From CAZLAK01 sp964557545 (GTDB lineage Bacteria > Bacillota > Desulfotomaculia > Desulfotomaculales > Pelotomaculaceae), in assembly GCA_964557545.1 (NCBI GenBank), contig CAZLAK010000035.1, positions 1 through 16,322 on the forward strand: DNA of 16,322 nucleotides, in the 5' to 3' direction. The translations under genes and the position numbers were made by a program. A model generated the notes under the pieces. It did not search any database. It had not been told where the DNA came from and was given only the letters and a program-made list of their open reading frames with translations. Shown here one piece after another: positions 6,735-14,489 of the stretch; positions within the stretch are counted from its first letter, which is position 1, and every line of letters begins with the position of its first letter.

Positions 6735-7652
6735 TTAAGACTTAAGGTCAATTATGCGCGGCTGAAAATCGAGTTTTTTTAGGAGGTCCAGATAATCACC
6801 AGGAGTAATTTCTGCCAGCGGTTTTCCTAATAAGGCCACCAGCGCAGCCTCCATAACATTGGTGCCGAAAGTCCTCCCGCCGAATTCAGGGGTGGTGGTG
6901 ACCAGCACTCCCGATCCCCTCTCCTTGACAAACTCTATGTCGTCTTTTGTCGTAGTATTGGTGAGGATTACTTGGCCGTTAAGACCGTATGGCATATAGC
7001 GCCGGATAAAATGAAAGTCTCCGGCAATCACCTCTGCCCATTTGTAAAAGGGAGCAAACTTCTTAACCTTGGCTTCATCCTGGGACTCCTGCTTCTTTCC
7101 GGTAGGGTAAAGCATTTGAAAGGGAACCAAGGTTATTGCCGGTAGAACAATTCTTGCCAGTGTTTCCAGTACTTTCATAGATTTGATGGGGCAAGGAATG
7201 CCCAAGGCAAAAATAAGATCCCCGAAAATTATCTCACAACCCAGTTCCCCGAAGGTTTGCGCCATGCCAAACCGGTCAACCGAACTTACCATCAGCACCT
7301 TGGTACCCTTTTTCAAAAGGCCGGTTTCCCGGGCAAGCACGCGCACTACTTCTCTTTCCAAGGTATTTTTCAGGCCGCTGCCGTCCACTACCGGGGTCAC
7401 TTTGGCGGCATTTACCAGCTTTTGCCCGTCCCTGATAGCATAACGCTTGTCCCTTACATAAAGGTAAACGTCTATGCCACCCAGGCCGATGGCGTCAACC
7501 TTGCCGTCAAGCTCCTTAATAAGCTCAACAGCCCGCTTAAAATCGCCGTCGGTGCCCATCCTGGCAATTTCAAACTCTTCACCTAAAAACTCCGCCGTTA
7601 CTTTGTGGTTGCGTTTAGAAGAGCCCAGGCTCACACTCACTACTCTTTTCAA
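6735..7652 (-). CDS. Conserved protein of the family labelled quinate 5-dehydrogenase; function unproven
   Basis: Soluble 305-residue protein with no signal peptide or membrane segment. I recognise it as the Firmicutes family commonly named quinate 5-dehydrogenase. Visible blocks are VSLGSSKRNH (residues 6-16), IGLGGIDVYLY (55-65), VDGSGLKNTLER (89-100), a Rossmann-like strand-turn VLMVSSVDRFGM (119-130), GDLIFALGIP (144-153) and TTTPEFGGRTFGTNVMEA (252-269). I do not see a classical GxGxxG/A dinucleotide fingerprint, and no other shikimate or quinate gene is nearby, so the label should be treated as a family name only. The start is TTG with GGAGG 7 nt upstream. It stands alone between the terminator of the oxidoreductase operon and the amidase gene. 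No terminator is evident after it. Confidence 0.6.
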   Translation of the reverse strand: MKRVVSVSLGSSKRNHKVTAEFLGEEFEIARMGTDGDFKRAVELIKELDGKVDAIGLGGIDVYLYVRDKRYAIRDGQKLVNAAKVTPVVDGSGLKNTLEREVVRVLARETGLLKKGTKVLMVSSVDRFGMAQTFGELGCEIIFGDLIFALGIPCPIKSMKVLETLARIVLPAITLVPFQMLYPTGKKQESQDEAKVKKFAPFYKWAEVIAGDFHFIRRYMPYGLNGQVILTNTTTKDDIEFVKERGSGVLVTTTPEFGGRTFGTNVMEAALVALLGKPLAEITPGDYLDLLKKLDFQPRIIDLKS

Positions 7653-7730
7653 AATAAGACCTCCGCTTCACGGAAAGAACAATTGCCCCATAAAAACATT
7701 TACCTCTCATCATTTTAACCATGAAATTGC

Positions 7731-7764
7731 CAAAAAACAACCGCCGACCTGAACAGGACCGGTT
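7731..7764 (-). terminator. Rho-independent terminator of the ferredoxin/aldehyde oxidoreductase operon
   Basis: On the minus strand an AACCG / CGGTT outer stem with an inner CCTG-TT-CAGG hairpin is followed by TTGTTTTTTG. The stem begins at the last bases of the oxidoreductase stop codon. It isolates the operon from the downstream quinate-dehydrogenase-like gene, which must therefore have its own promoter within about 80 bp. Confidence 0.75.
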
Positions 7765-9532
7765 ATTTGTTTTCAAAGAGCTTTCCCGCCAGGTAATCTG
7801 CTGCCTTGCTCAAATAGTTCGGGTCCAGTTTTCCCATCGCCGCGGGCACCTCAAAAATTCTCTGGGGGAAGCGCAGTTCGCCGGGGGAAAAGCCGGCATT
7901 AATCTTGAACCTGTGCTTCTCCTTATGAATTGTTTCACCTAACTTCAGTAACTCTTTTTCCGTGTAATTGCAACCGGCCGCCTGTAGAGCTTCTGCTGCC
8001 GTGCCGGGCTGGTAAATACCCCTGGCAAAAAAGCAGACAGCCAGTGACGAAAGCACCTGGCGCCAGCTTTCCTCGGCCAGCAGTTCTAAAACGAGTTTAT
8101 CGGGAGCGGGCAGCGCACCCCCACCGGCAAGCAGCTTCTGGTCCACGCTGTACCCGGCGCTGTCCAGGTGGCTGTGCCTTGCTCCCATCAAAAAACCTAA
8201 GTGAGCGGCAGGCCCGGTATGGTAACCGGGCATTTCATTCCCGCCGTAAGCAAGGGCAAAATCCTGCCCGCCGTATATTGACGCGGCGTGCGCCACTCCC
8301 CGGGCCAGGGCCTGGTAAAAATCGTTGGGCTGCTCTACTATTAGGTTAACTGCTTCCCTGTACCGGGAGTAGTCCCCCCACTTAAGCCCAAGCCCTTGTG
8401 TCTCTTTTTCAGAAATCAGCCCTTTTTCCAAGGCTTCAGTGGCCCAGGCGAGAACTACACCGGCACTGATGGCATCAAGACCCAGGGATTCTACCAGTTC
8501 GACCAAATCCAGAAGTTCTGCCGCGTCAGACCCGCCCAGCATAGAACCCAAGGCGTAGATAAGCTCGTAGTCGTAAGAAGGCATGGTGGTCTTATAAAAA
8601 TAGGGCTCGTCCCCGTAAGGCCTCCTCAAGGCGGCAATGTGCACGCAGCCCACGGGGCAGTGAGAGCAGGCCAGCCGCCTCCCCAAATAGTCTTGGGCTA
8701 ACTTTTCCCCGGAAATCTCTTCTGCACCCTCAAAACTCCCCGACTGCAAGTTGCGGCAAGGCAAGCCCCCCAGCGCGTTTAAGGGCAGCACGTTTTCCGC
8801 CGTTCCGATATCGTGGTATTTCTTCATCACCGGCGAATTTACGGCCATGCGGAAGATCTTGTCGTAAACCTGCCGGTAGTAAGGCATGTCTGCAATAGGA
8901 AGAGAGCGTTTTCCTGATATGACAACGGCTTTTAGTTTTTTGGCCCCAAAAACCGCACCGAGACCCAGCCGGCCGAAGTGCCTGTAAGTGTCTACGGTAA
9001 CACAGGAGTAAGAAACCAGGTTTTCCCCCGCCCGGCCGATTTTCATAATAGTCCTGAGGCCGGGTGAAGGCTCCCTTTCCCTGATGATCCGGCCCGCCGT
9101 AAAGGAGCTGTTCATCCCCCAAAGAGAAGAGGCGTCCCGGAAATAAACCCGCTCTCCGTGGACGGCAAGATAACCGGGAGTGTCGTTTGCCCCCTTAATC
9201 ACGACGGCGCCGTAGCCAGCCATCCTAAGGGCGACAGCGCTCCTACCTCCGGCGTGGCTTTCTCCTAGGTTTCCTGTATGTGGAGATTTAAACATAGCTA
9301 CAGTTTTAGAGGCTAGAGGAAAAAGACCGCTAAGGGGGCCTACTGCCAGTATAACCGGGTTCTCGGGCCCCAAAGGGTCTGCACTTGGAGGGCACTCTTC
9401 AAAAAGTAGTTGGGTAGCCACACCGGTCCCTCCCAGGAACTTTTCAAAGAGGTCATCCCTCCTTTCCACCCAGTAACATTTTCGGGAAAGGTCGACGTAG
9501 AGGACATTGGCAAGCGGGTCTTGCTTTAGCAT
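7763..9532 (-). CDS. Tungsten-type aldehyde:ferredoxin oxidoreductase
   Basis: Cytoplasmic enzyme of the AOR family, which binds a tungstobispterin cofactor and one [4Fe-4S] cluster and oxidises aldehydes to acids (or the reverse) with ferredoxin. The 589 residues are typical. Visible: N-terminal domain with FLGGTGVATQLL (32-43), GPLSG (65-69), AGGRSAVALRMAGYGAVVIKG (94-114) and GRAGENLVSYSCV (166-178). Cluster ligands are Cys289, Cys292 and Cys296 (CSHCPVGC, C-x2-C-x3-C) plus the late Cys500, and GLDAIS at 351-356 is the usual pterin-side motif. The ATG overlaps the ferredoxin stop by one base (TAATG) and has a GGAGGAAGGAG site, so the two are coupled. Substrate specificity cannot be read from sequence. 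A W/Mo transporter or cofactor gene is not in the window. Confidence 0.95.
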   Translation of the reverse strand: MLKQDPLANVLYVDLSRKCYWVERRDDLFEKFLGGTGVATQLLFEECPPSADPLGPENPVILAVGPLSGLFPLASKTVAMFKSPHTGNLGESHAGGRSAVALRMAGYGAVVIKGANDTPGYLAVHGERVYFRDASSLWGMNSSFTAGRIIREREPSPGLRTIMKIGRAGENLVSYSCVTVDTYRHFGRLGLGAVFGAKKLKAVVISGKRSLPIADMPYYRQVYDKIFRMAVNSPVMKKYHDIGTAENVLPLNALGGLPCRNLQSGSFEGAEEISGEKLAQDYLGRRLACSHCPVGCVHIAALRRPYGDEPYFYKTTMPSYDYELIYALGSMLGGSDAAELLDLVELVESLGLDAISAGVVLAWATEALEKGLISEKETQGLGLKWGDYSRYREAVNLIVEQPNDFYQALARGVAHAASIYGGQDFALAYGGNEMPGYHTGPAAHLGFLMGARHSHLDSAGYSVDQKLLAGGGALPAPDKLVLELLAEESWRQVLSSLAVCFFARGIYQPGTAAEALQAAGCNYTEKELLKLGETIHKEKHRFKINAGFSPGELRFPQRIFEVPAAMGKLDPNYLSKAADYLAGKLFENK

Positions 9533-9942
9533 TATTCTCCTTCCTCCTTTTTAAGGGCCAGAACACCGTGGGGGCAGTAGCCGGCACAGTAACCGCAGGA
9601 GTTACAGACCATGGGCTTGTTAATTTCGTCATCCCAGAAAACAGCACCCACTGTACAAGCATCGCGGCAGAAACCGCAGCCCGTGCACCTGTCCAGGTTT
9701 AAAAGCACACCCCCGCTTTTTCTGGGCGCTAAAGCGCCCGTGGGGCACACCCTAGAACAAGGCGGGTTTTCACACGCCCGGCACACCACCACTGTAAAAC
9801 CCCGGCTCATCCCGCCACGGGAACGAACGCCAATACAGCACCTGGCCAGGCCGGCTTCTCCGTGGCGCCTAGCGCAAGCAAACATGCAACTCTGGCAGCC
9901 AACGCACCTGTCAACATCTGCTACCTCTAGCCTTAACCTCAA
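9532..9942 (-). CDS. Four-cluster [4Fe-4S] ferredoxin-like electron carrier (HycB/AorA type)
   Basis: A 136-residue polyferredoxin with four cysteine quartets: C13-x2-C16-x2-C19-x3-C23; C54-x2-C57-x4-C62-x3-C66; C86-x2-C89-x2-C92-x3-C96; C112-x2-C115-x2-C118-x3-C122. This is the HycB/DmsB layout and predicts four [4Fe-4S] clusters. Two further cysteines (Cys35, Cys36) lie outside the quartets. It overlaps the oxidoreductase start by one base and is first in the operon, so it very likely takes electrons from the aldehyde oxidase or feeds it. Similar small subunits accompany bacterial AORs. The start is TTG with AGGGGG about 9 nt upstream. There is no signal peptide, so it acts in the cytoplasm. 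The C-terminus is short and charged. Confidence 0.93.
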   Translation of the reverse strand: MRLRLEVADVDRCVGCQSCMFACARRHGEAGLARCCIGVRSRGGMSRGFTVVVCRACENPPCSRVCPTGALAPRKSGGVLLNLDRCTGCGFCRDACTVGAVFWDDEINKPMVCNSCGYCAGYCPHGVLALKKEEGE

Positions 9943-9982
9943 AACCGCTGCCCCCTTTTAGTTTACGGAAAATTATTTTTAA

Positions 9983-9994
9983 GTTAATTTTAAC
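9983..9994. promoter_or_regulatory. Small palindrome in the divergent promoter region of the AOR and ABC operons
   Basis: GTTAA-TT-TTAAC lies in the AT-rich 121-bp gap between the two divergent operons. It resembles half-sites of Rex-type redox operators, but the centre is 2 nt instead of 4, so I do not assign it to Rex. Both promoters must lie in this gap; I could not find a confident -35/-10 pair for either. Confidence 0.25.
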
Positions 9995-10063
9995 AGGTCC
10001 GCACCAATTTTTTGTGGTATTTTATATTTACGACCGTGTTGCTGATCCGGAAGGTGATGCCAT

Positions 10064-10870
10064 TTGTCCCCAAAGTACGCTATTGAAGCAGAAGGACTGA
10101 CCAAAGTTTTTTCACTGCACAGGGCAGTTGACGGGGTCAGCCTGTCCATCAAAGAAGGGGAAATTTTCGGGTTAGTTGGGCCAAACGGGGCCGGAAAAAC
10201 GACAACCATTCGCATGCTGACAACTATACTGCCTCCCACCGCCGGAACTGCCAGAATTTACGGTTACGACATCATCCGGCAGGCGCACGGGGTAAGAAAA
10301 CTGACCGGCTATGTTCCCCAGGCTATCTCTGCTGACGGCGACCTTACGGGCTACGAAAATCTCCTCATTTTTGCTAAGCTGTTAGGGATACCCAAGCGCC
10401 TGCGCCAGCAGAAAATCTCGGAAACCCTCCAAGCGATGGGGCTGGAAGAAGCTGCTCACAAAAAAGTCCGCTACTACTCCGGCGGTATGGTGAGGCGGCT
10501 GGAAATTGGGCAGGCCATGCTCGTTCAGCCCCGCGTTCTCTTCCTGGACGAACCGACCATTGGCCTTGACCCGGCGGCACGCCTGACTGTGTGGGAAATT
10601 TTAAAAAACTTCCGCCAGCAGTTCTCGCTCACCATCCTTTTAACGACTCACTACATGGAAGAAGCAGAAGTCCTTTGCGACCGCCTGGCCATTATGAACA
10701 ACGGAAAAATCGCCGCTTCGGGCACCGTTGAAGAGTTAAAGAAAGCAACCCAAAAGCCAAAGGCAACCCTAGAAGACGCCTTCCGCTTCTTTACCGGCGG
10801 CGATTACGCAAGAGGAGGGGATTTCCGTGAGCTCAAACGCACGCGCAAGCTTGCCAGAAGGCTCGGCTGA
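10064..10870 (+). CDS. ABC transporter ATP-binding protein (ABC-2/DrrA-type exporter)
   Basis: Cytoplasmic ATPase that powers the adjacent permease. The 268 residues hold Walker A GPNGAGKTT (39-47), a Q-loop at VPQ (84-86), the signature YSGGM (138-142, in place of LSGGQ), Walker B VLFLDEPT (158-165), a D-loop GLDP and the switch His196. It belongs to the DrrA/NodI/CcmA-like class that pairs with ABC-2 permeases for lipids, polysaccharides or drugs. The start is TTG, placed by GGAAGGTGAT upstream; the nearby ATG at 10057 is out of frame. The last 44 nt overlap the permease gene, and the C-terminal tail is strongly basic (ELKRTRKLARRL). The substrate cannot be deduced. Confidence 0.95.
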   Translation: MSPKYAIEAEGLTKVFSLHRAVDGVSLSIKEGEIFGLVGPNGAGKTTTIRMLTTILPPTAGTARIYGYDIIRQAHGVRKLTGYVPQAISADGDLTGYENLLIFAKLLGIPKRLRQQKISETLQAMGLEEAAHKKVRYYSGGMVRRLEIGQAMLVQPRVLFLDEPTIGLDPAARLTVWEILKNFRQQFSLTILLTTHYMEEAEVLCDRLAIMNNGKIAASGTVEELKKATQKPKATLEDAFRFFTGGDYARGGDFRELKRTRKLARRLG

Positions 10871-11669
10871 AATAAGTACTGGCAGGTCCGGTCTCCTTTC
10901 CACTCTATCGCACTGGCTGCAGGGAATCCTGGCGCTGGTTGAAATGGACTTGCGCAAGATAATCCACGACCCGACTGAACTCATCACCCGGACCGTGCAG
11001 CCGCTGCTCTGGCTCTTCGTGTTTGGCGGAGCCTTTGGCCGGTTTAAGGTTATTTCCACGGGAGACCTGCCTTACCAGTCGTTCCTTGCGCCGGGAGTTC
11101 TCGCCCAGTCCGCCCTTTTCGTTTCCATCTTTTACGGTATCGGCATCATATGGGAAAGAGACCTGGGCCTTCTCCAAAAACTGCTGGCCCTGCCGCTGCC
11201 CAGGTTTATATACGTGCTGGGCAAGTCGCTGGCGGCAAGCATCCGTTCTATAACCCAGGTCACCGTCGTGCTCCTTTTGGCAGCCGCCGCGCGCATCCCC
11301 CTGCGCTGGGGTGGTCTTGAGCTGTTAGGAGTGTTGGTTACTACCGTAATGGGATCGGTTCTCTTTTCGAGTTTCTCCATATCTATGGCATCTCTGCTAA
11401 AAACACGGGAGAGGTTCATGGGGTTTGGCCAACTCTTCACCATGCCCCTCTTTTTTGCCTCTAACGCGCTGTACCCAATTGAAATCATGCCCTTGTGGCT
11501 TAAGGTTTTATCCCAGATTAACCCCCTTACTTACATGGTGGCTCTCCTGCGTTCGTTTCTGTTAAGCGGGGACTTTTCTCATCTTTTAACCGACTTTGGG
11601 ATTCTCGTTCTTTTCACGCTATTCTTTGTTACAGTTGCCGCCAGGGTCTGCCCCAGGGCAGTTTATTAG
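10827..11669 (+). CDS. ABC-2 type transporter permease
   Basis: Membrane partner of the preceding ATPase. It has 280 residues with a soluble N-terminal tail, and six hydrophobic segments at about 55-71, 85-109, 141-156, 166-190, 202-220 and 252-272. The ABC-2 hallmarks are present: WERDLGLLQKLLALPLPR after segment 2 and NALYPIEIMPLWLKVLSQINPLTY before the last segment. The start is GTG with a GGAGGGG site 6 nt upstream, inside the ATPase gene, so the two are coupled. It ends TAG at 11669 next to a damaged gene on the other strand. Exporter is the likely direction from the family. It could belong functionally with the decayed surface-sugar genes to its right, but this is only a guess. Confidence 0.93.
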   Translation: MSSNARASLPEGSAEISTGRSGLLSTLSHWLQGILALVEMDLRKIIHDPTELITRTVQPLLWLFVFGGAFGRFKVISTGDLPYQSFLAPGVLAQSALFVSIFYGIGIIWERDLGLLQKLLALPLPRFIYVLGKSLAASIRSITQVTVVLLLAAAARIPLRWGGLELLGVLVTTVMGSVLFSSFSISMASLLKTRERFMGFGQLFTMPLFFASNALYPIEIMPLWLKVLSQINPLTYMVALLRSFLLSGDFSHLLTDFGILVLFTLFFVTVAARVCPRAVY

Positions 11670-11671
11670 TT

Positions 11672-11691
11672 TATTAGCGAATATTAGCGAA
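11672..11691. repeat. Tandem duplication of a 10-bp unit
   Basis: TATTAGCGAA occurs twice in direct succession, with a partial third unit (TTATTAG) covering the permease stop just upstream. It sits at the junction between the permease and the converging pseudogene, possibly a slip-repair scar of the event that removed the pseudogene's natural end. Confidence 0.7.
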
Positions 11692-11699
11692 CCGAAGAA

Positions 11700-13404
11700 A
11701 TCCCCAATAATGCTGCAGCTCTCCTTCAGCCTCATGCGTTAGGAAGGGGACTTCCATCCTTTCCACAGGTAGGGCTCGGACGTGCAGGGCATATCAATTT
11801 CTGCGGGTCTGTCTCTGCCGGCAGGTAGCACGTAGGCCATTATGCCGTCCGTTTCCACTGTTCTTAACTGGTCCCTTTCCGGAGCAAAAAGATCTCTCTG
11901 GCCGTCCAAAACCCTCAAGCTCGAAGGGTCAGTAACATTTATTAATCCCCAGGGGAGCCGCACGTGAACGGCTGTGCCCTCGATGTACCAGTGGTTGTGG
12001 GAGTTTTCGGTAAAACTTCCGTAACTTAGCCGGCTGTTATTGCGGTAAACCGCTTCAATTTTGCGGCCGACTTTGGTACTCTCTCCTTATTGATGAGCGG
12101 CCTGATCTCCTCAAACACACCTCCGCTGTCCGTCGCCGTAGAATACCTGCCGCGGGCAGTATTGTATCCCGGGTTGGACAGGAGCCTGCCGTCCTGTGTC
12201 CCCTGTAAATCAAATGAGAAATTCCATGCCGCCCGGCACAGCTGTCTCTAAGTCCGGGGCAAAGCGGAATTCTCCCCTTGCCCGGTCGTAAGTGTCCAGT
12301 CCGATCAAGAGCCTTTCCCGGTTAAAGTCACGCGATCTTGCCAGCTCAAAATTGAGGTACAGGAAGGTTGAATCACACCCTAAGGAAATTTTTTTGATAA
12401 CACCGTCGGCCTCCTGGATATGTTCTTCCCCCGTGTAATCGGCAGATTCAACTGTGCACAGACCGTAATTCTGTTCGGGGCCCATAGTATTGTGCCACAG
12501 AACATGCCGTTCGTAGGGAATCATGAATGGTTCTGTAATCCACGTTTTCTTGGCCCACTCGTCCATCCACTCAAAGATCAGCCCCCCGCATAGCCTTCCC
12601 GGCGTATAGCCTTCATCATTACTAACAATGCCCTTGCCCTGCTCTTCCTCGGTCAGACCCCCGTGGTGGTAGCCGTCCGGGTTAGCGTGAGCACATCCCA
12701 TGCCTGTGGATAGGCCGAATTTCAGCGACCAGCGCCGGGTACCTGGTGTGAGTTGCTATAAATTCCTTTAAGTAGCCGCCGTACCTGAACTGGCCTTCTT
12801 CGTCGAAGTAATCGGCATAGCCGCTTTCGTTATTCATAAACTCGGGGTAATTGGGGTAAATATGGTAGGCGCCGAAAAAGCCGGCTTTTAGCTTTTCTTT
12901 CGCCGCAATACGGTTAATATCGACCGACGCCTTGTCGTTGTACTCCAGCGACTTCAAGCCGTATTCATTCCACTCCGAACCGTGTTCTGTGACATCCAGC
13001 GTCGGCCAGCTGACAACTGTTTTTACCTCCCCAGGGGGGTTTTCCTCCGGCCAGATTTCCTGGAAAAGCCAGAGGGGTTCAGCGGGGTGTTTAATGTTGT
13101 AGTAGAGGAGAGCCCGGTAAAACCCCGGCGGCAGCAGGATGTAGACCCGGACAGAATTGGCGTGCATCTGTCCAATATTTTTCAGCCAGTCGAGATAAAT
13201 TCCCTCTTCCCGCGGGAATTCCGTAAACCACTTTCCCGGAAGGGACGTGCTTATGTTAACACCCTTAACAAAAATTTCCTGCCACGCCCCGTCAACAGAC
13301 ACCAAAAAACCTTCTTTTACGGCCAAAGCACTGAGTTCCTGCTCATTTCCCTTTACGGCGCCAAACGCGGCAAAACCGTTCCGGAACCGGAACCTGATAA
13401 TTTC
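11700..13404 (-). pseudogene. Glycoside hydrolase with TIM barrel (GH2/GH5-like), multiply frameshifted
   Basis: Read across frames, the remains give one continuous product of about 560 residues. It has an FVKGVNIST entry strand and HANSVRVYILLPPGFY barrel segment, LVAEFG and GGLIFEWMDEW carrying likely catalytic acids, then a beta-rich C-terminal domain ending YLWKGWE(V)PSYRMRLKESY. I count five indels: extra T at 12718-12722, extra base near 12619-12626, one G lost from the G run at 12582-12587, extra base at 12210-12215, one base lost near 12072-12079. A TAC-to-TAA change gives a stop at 11741-11739. The open frame begins right after a stop at 13407-13405, in mid-protein-like sequence, so the N-terminus is cut off too. 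Neighbouring genes show no frame errors, so decay is likelier than sequencing error. Exact GH family and substrate are not certain. Confidence 0.85.
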
Positions 13405-13441
13405 TTATAAAACGCGACTGGAATTTTTTAGGAGATAATAA

Positions 13442-14257
13442 ATGAGAATCCTGCATGTAATTGCTCAAAAACCTGGACAAGCAGGAAGCGGGGTCTTTTT
13501 ATTAAACCTTATCCGGTTGGCCGCCAAAAAGGGGCACGCTCAGTGCCTGTTGGCGGGTATCTCCATAAACGACAAAGACTACAGCAAAGACTTGCCGGAT
13601 GATCTTCTTTTTTTGCCGGTGCTCTTTGAAACAGGGGAACTGCCCTTTCCCGTGCCGGGGATGAGCGATGAAATGTCTTACCCGAGCACCCGTTACCGGC
13701 AAATGAGTGAGGAAATGCTCCGCCTCTGGAAAAATGCTTTTACCCGGGCCCTTAAGAAAGCCGCCTCATTTAACCCGGATTTGATTATTGTCCATCACCT
13801 GTGGCTCTTAGCCGCCCTGGTAAGGGAGCTTTTACCTGCTCACCCGGTTATTGGCATCTGTCACGGTACTGAATTTAGACAGTTAGTCAGCGCTGACTGG
13901 TTCAGCGCTGAGGTAATCCGTGGATGCCGGAAGATCGACAGGATTGCGGCCCTGTCATCTTTTCATAAGGAAAAGATTGAAACTGTTTACGGAATTGACC
14001 GGGAAAGGATCATTGTTATAGGATCCGGCTTCAACAGCGACATCTTTTACCCGCCCGAAAAAAGGGATACAGGCGGCAGTATTAAAGCCCTTTACGAGGG
14101 AAAGCTCAGCGCGGCCAAAGGTGTCTCGTCCCTACTCAGGGCTGTTTGCCGGCTGCCCCTGGCGCAATCTGATTTCCAGCTGATTCTAGCAGGCTCGGGA
14201 AGCGGTTATGAATATGAATACGAGGAGATACAGTCCCTGGCTCTTCCGCACTTTTGA
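13442..14257 (+). pseudogene. GT4-type glycosyltransferase, truncated by a mobile element
   Basis: The N-terminal acceptor-binding half of a GT-B fold transferase is intact: MRILHVIAQKPGQAGSGVFL opening, LIIVHHLWLL near residue 116, ICHGTEFR near 141, the VIGSGFNSDIFYPP junction near 199-212, and the start of the second half (YEGKLSAAKGVSSLLRAV, LILAGSGSGYEYEYEEI). The open frame stops at residue 271, where the normal enzyme needs about 100 more residues including the EGFG/EX7E nucleotide-sugar site. The last six codons and the stop come from the left end of the element at 14239. The ATG has a TAGGAG site 7 nt upstream. Only 37 nt lie between its start and the opposing pseudogene frame, so its own promoter may be missing. 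It is almost certainly inactive. Confidence 0.85.
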
Positions 14258-14258
14258 T
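14239..14258 (+). repeat. Left terminal inverted repeat of the element
   Basis: GGCTCTTCCGCACTTTTGAT, the exact reverse complement of 14441-14460. It supplies the stop codon (TTTTGA) of the broken glycosyltransferase frame. Confidence 0.95.
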
Positions 14259-14440
14259 GCTAATTTAGACAAGATTATTATGGAGCTACCCTTAACAACT
14301 TTTCAATTACCGGCAAGAACACGTAAAAGAACTGAAGATTATTAATATTTTCGGTTCAAAAAAACTAATTACGGACGATAAAAATAAAAAATCCACAAAA
14401 ACTGGTGGCTAATAGTTACCATATTCTACCATATTTCTGT

Positions 14441-14460
14441 ATCAAAAGTGCGGAAGAGCC
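14441..14460 (-). repeat. Right terminal inverted repeat of the element
   Basis: ATCAAAAGTGCGGAAGAGCC, the exact reverse complement of the left end. It is followed immediately by TATTTTTTTA. Confidence 0.95.
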
Positions 14461-14489
14461 TATTTTTTTAAACAAAAAACCGCACCTTA

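Larger units (their letters stand above)
14239..14460. mobile_element. 222-bp MITE-like element with ISL3-family type ends
   Basis: Perfect 20-bp terminal inverted repeats bound an AT-rich interior of about 180 bp that carries no transposase. The ends begin GGCTCTTCCG, as in ISL3-family insertion sequences such as IS31831. Interior details include a direct repeat TACCATATT at 14417-14425 and 14427-14435 near the right end. ISL3 elements usually make 8-bp target duplications, but the flanks here (CAGTCCCT on the left, TATTTTTT on the right) do not match, so flanking DNA was probably deleted after insertion. The element interrupts the glycosyltransferase gene. A T run directly follows the right end, so transcripts crossing it could form a long stem with a U tail. 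Confidence 0.75.

Noticed and set aside
7653..7731. Small open frame starting at the ATG near 7723 on the minus strand
   Set aside because: It has no ribosome site, overlaps the start of the next gene in another frame and resembles no protein. The region more likely holds a promoter.
9983..9994. Rex redox-regulator operator upstream of the ferredoxin/oxidoreductase operon
   Set aside because: The half-sites look right but the centre is 2 nt rather than 4, and the outer bases do not fit. Kept only as an unassigned palindrome.
11700..13404. Three separate short genes instead of one hydrolase pseudogene
   Set aside because: The pieces join into one continuous conserved product once single-base indels are corrected, and the inner pieces lack ribosome sites at their apparent starts.
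14239..14460. Integron attC site or group II intron fragment
   Set aside because: The inverted ends are perfect and ISL3-like, with no attC core sites, no integrase and no intron domain V signature.
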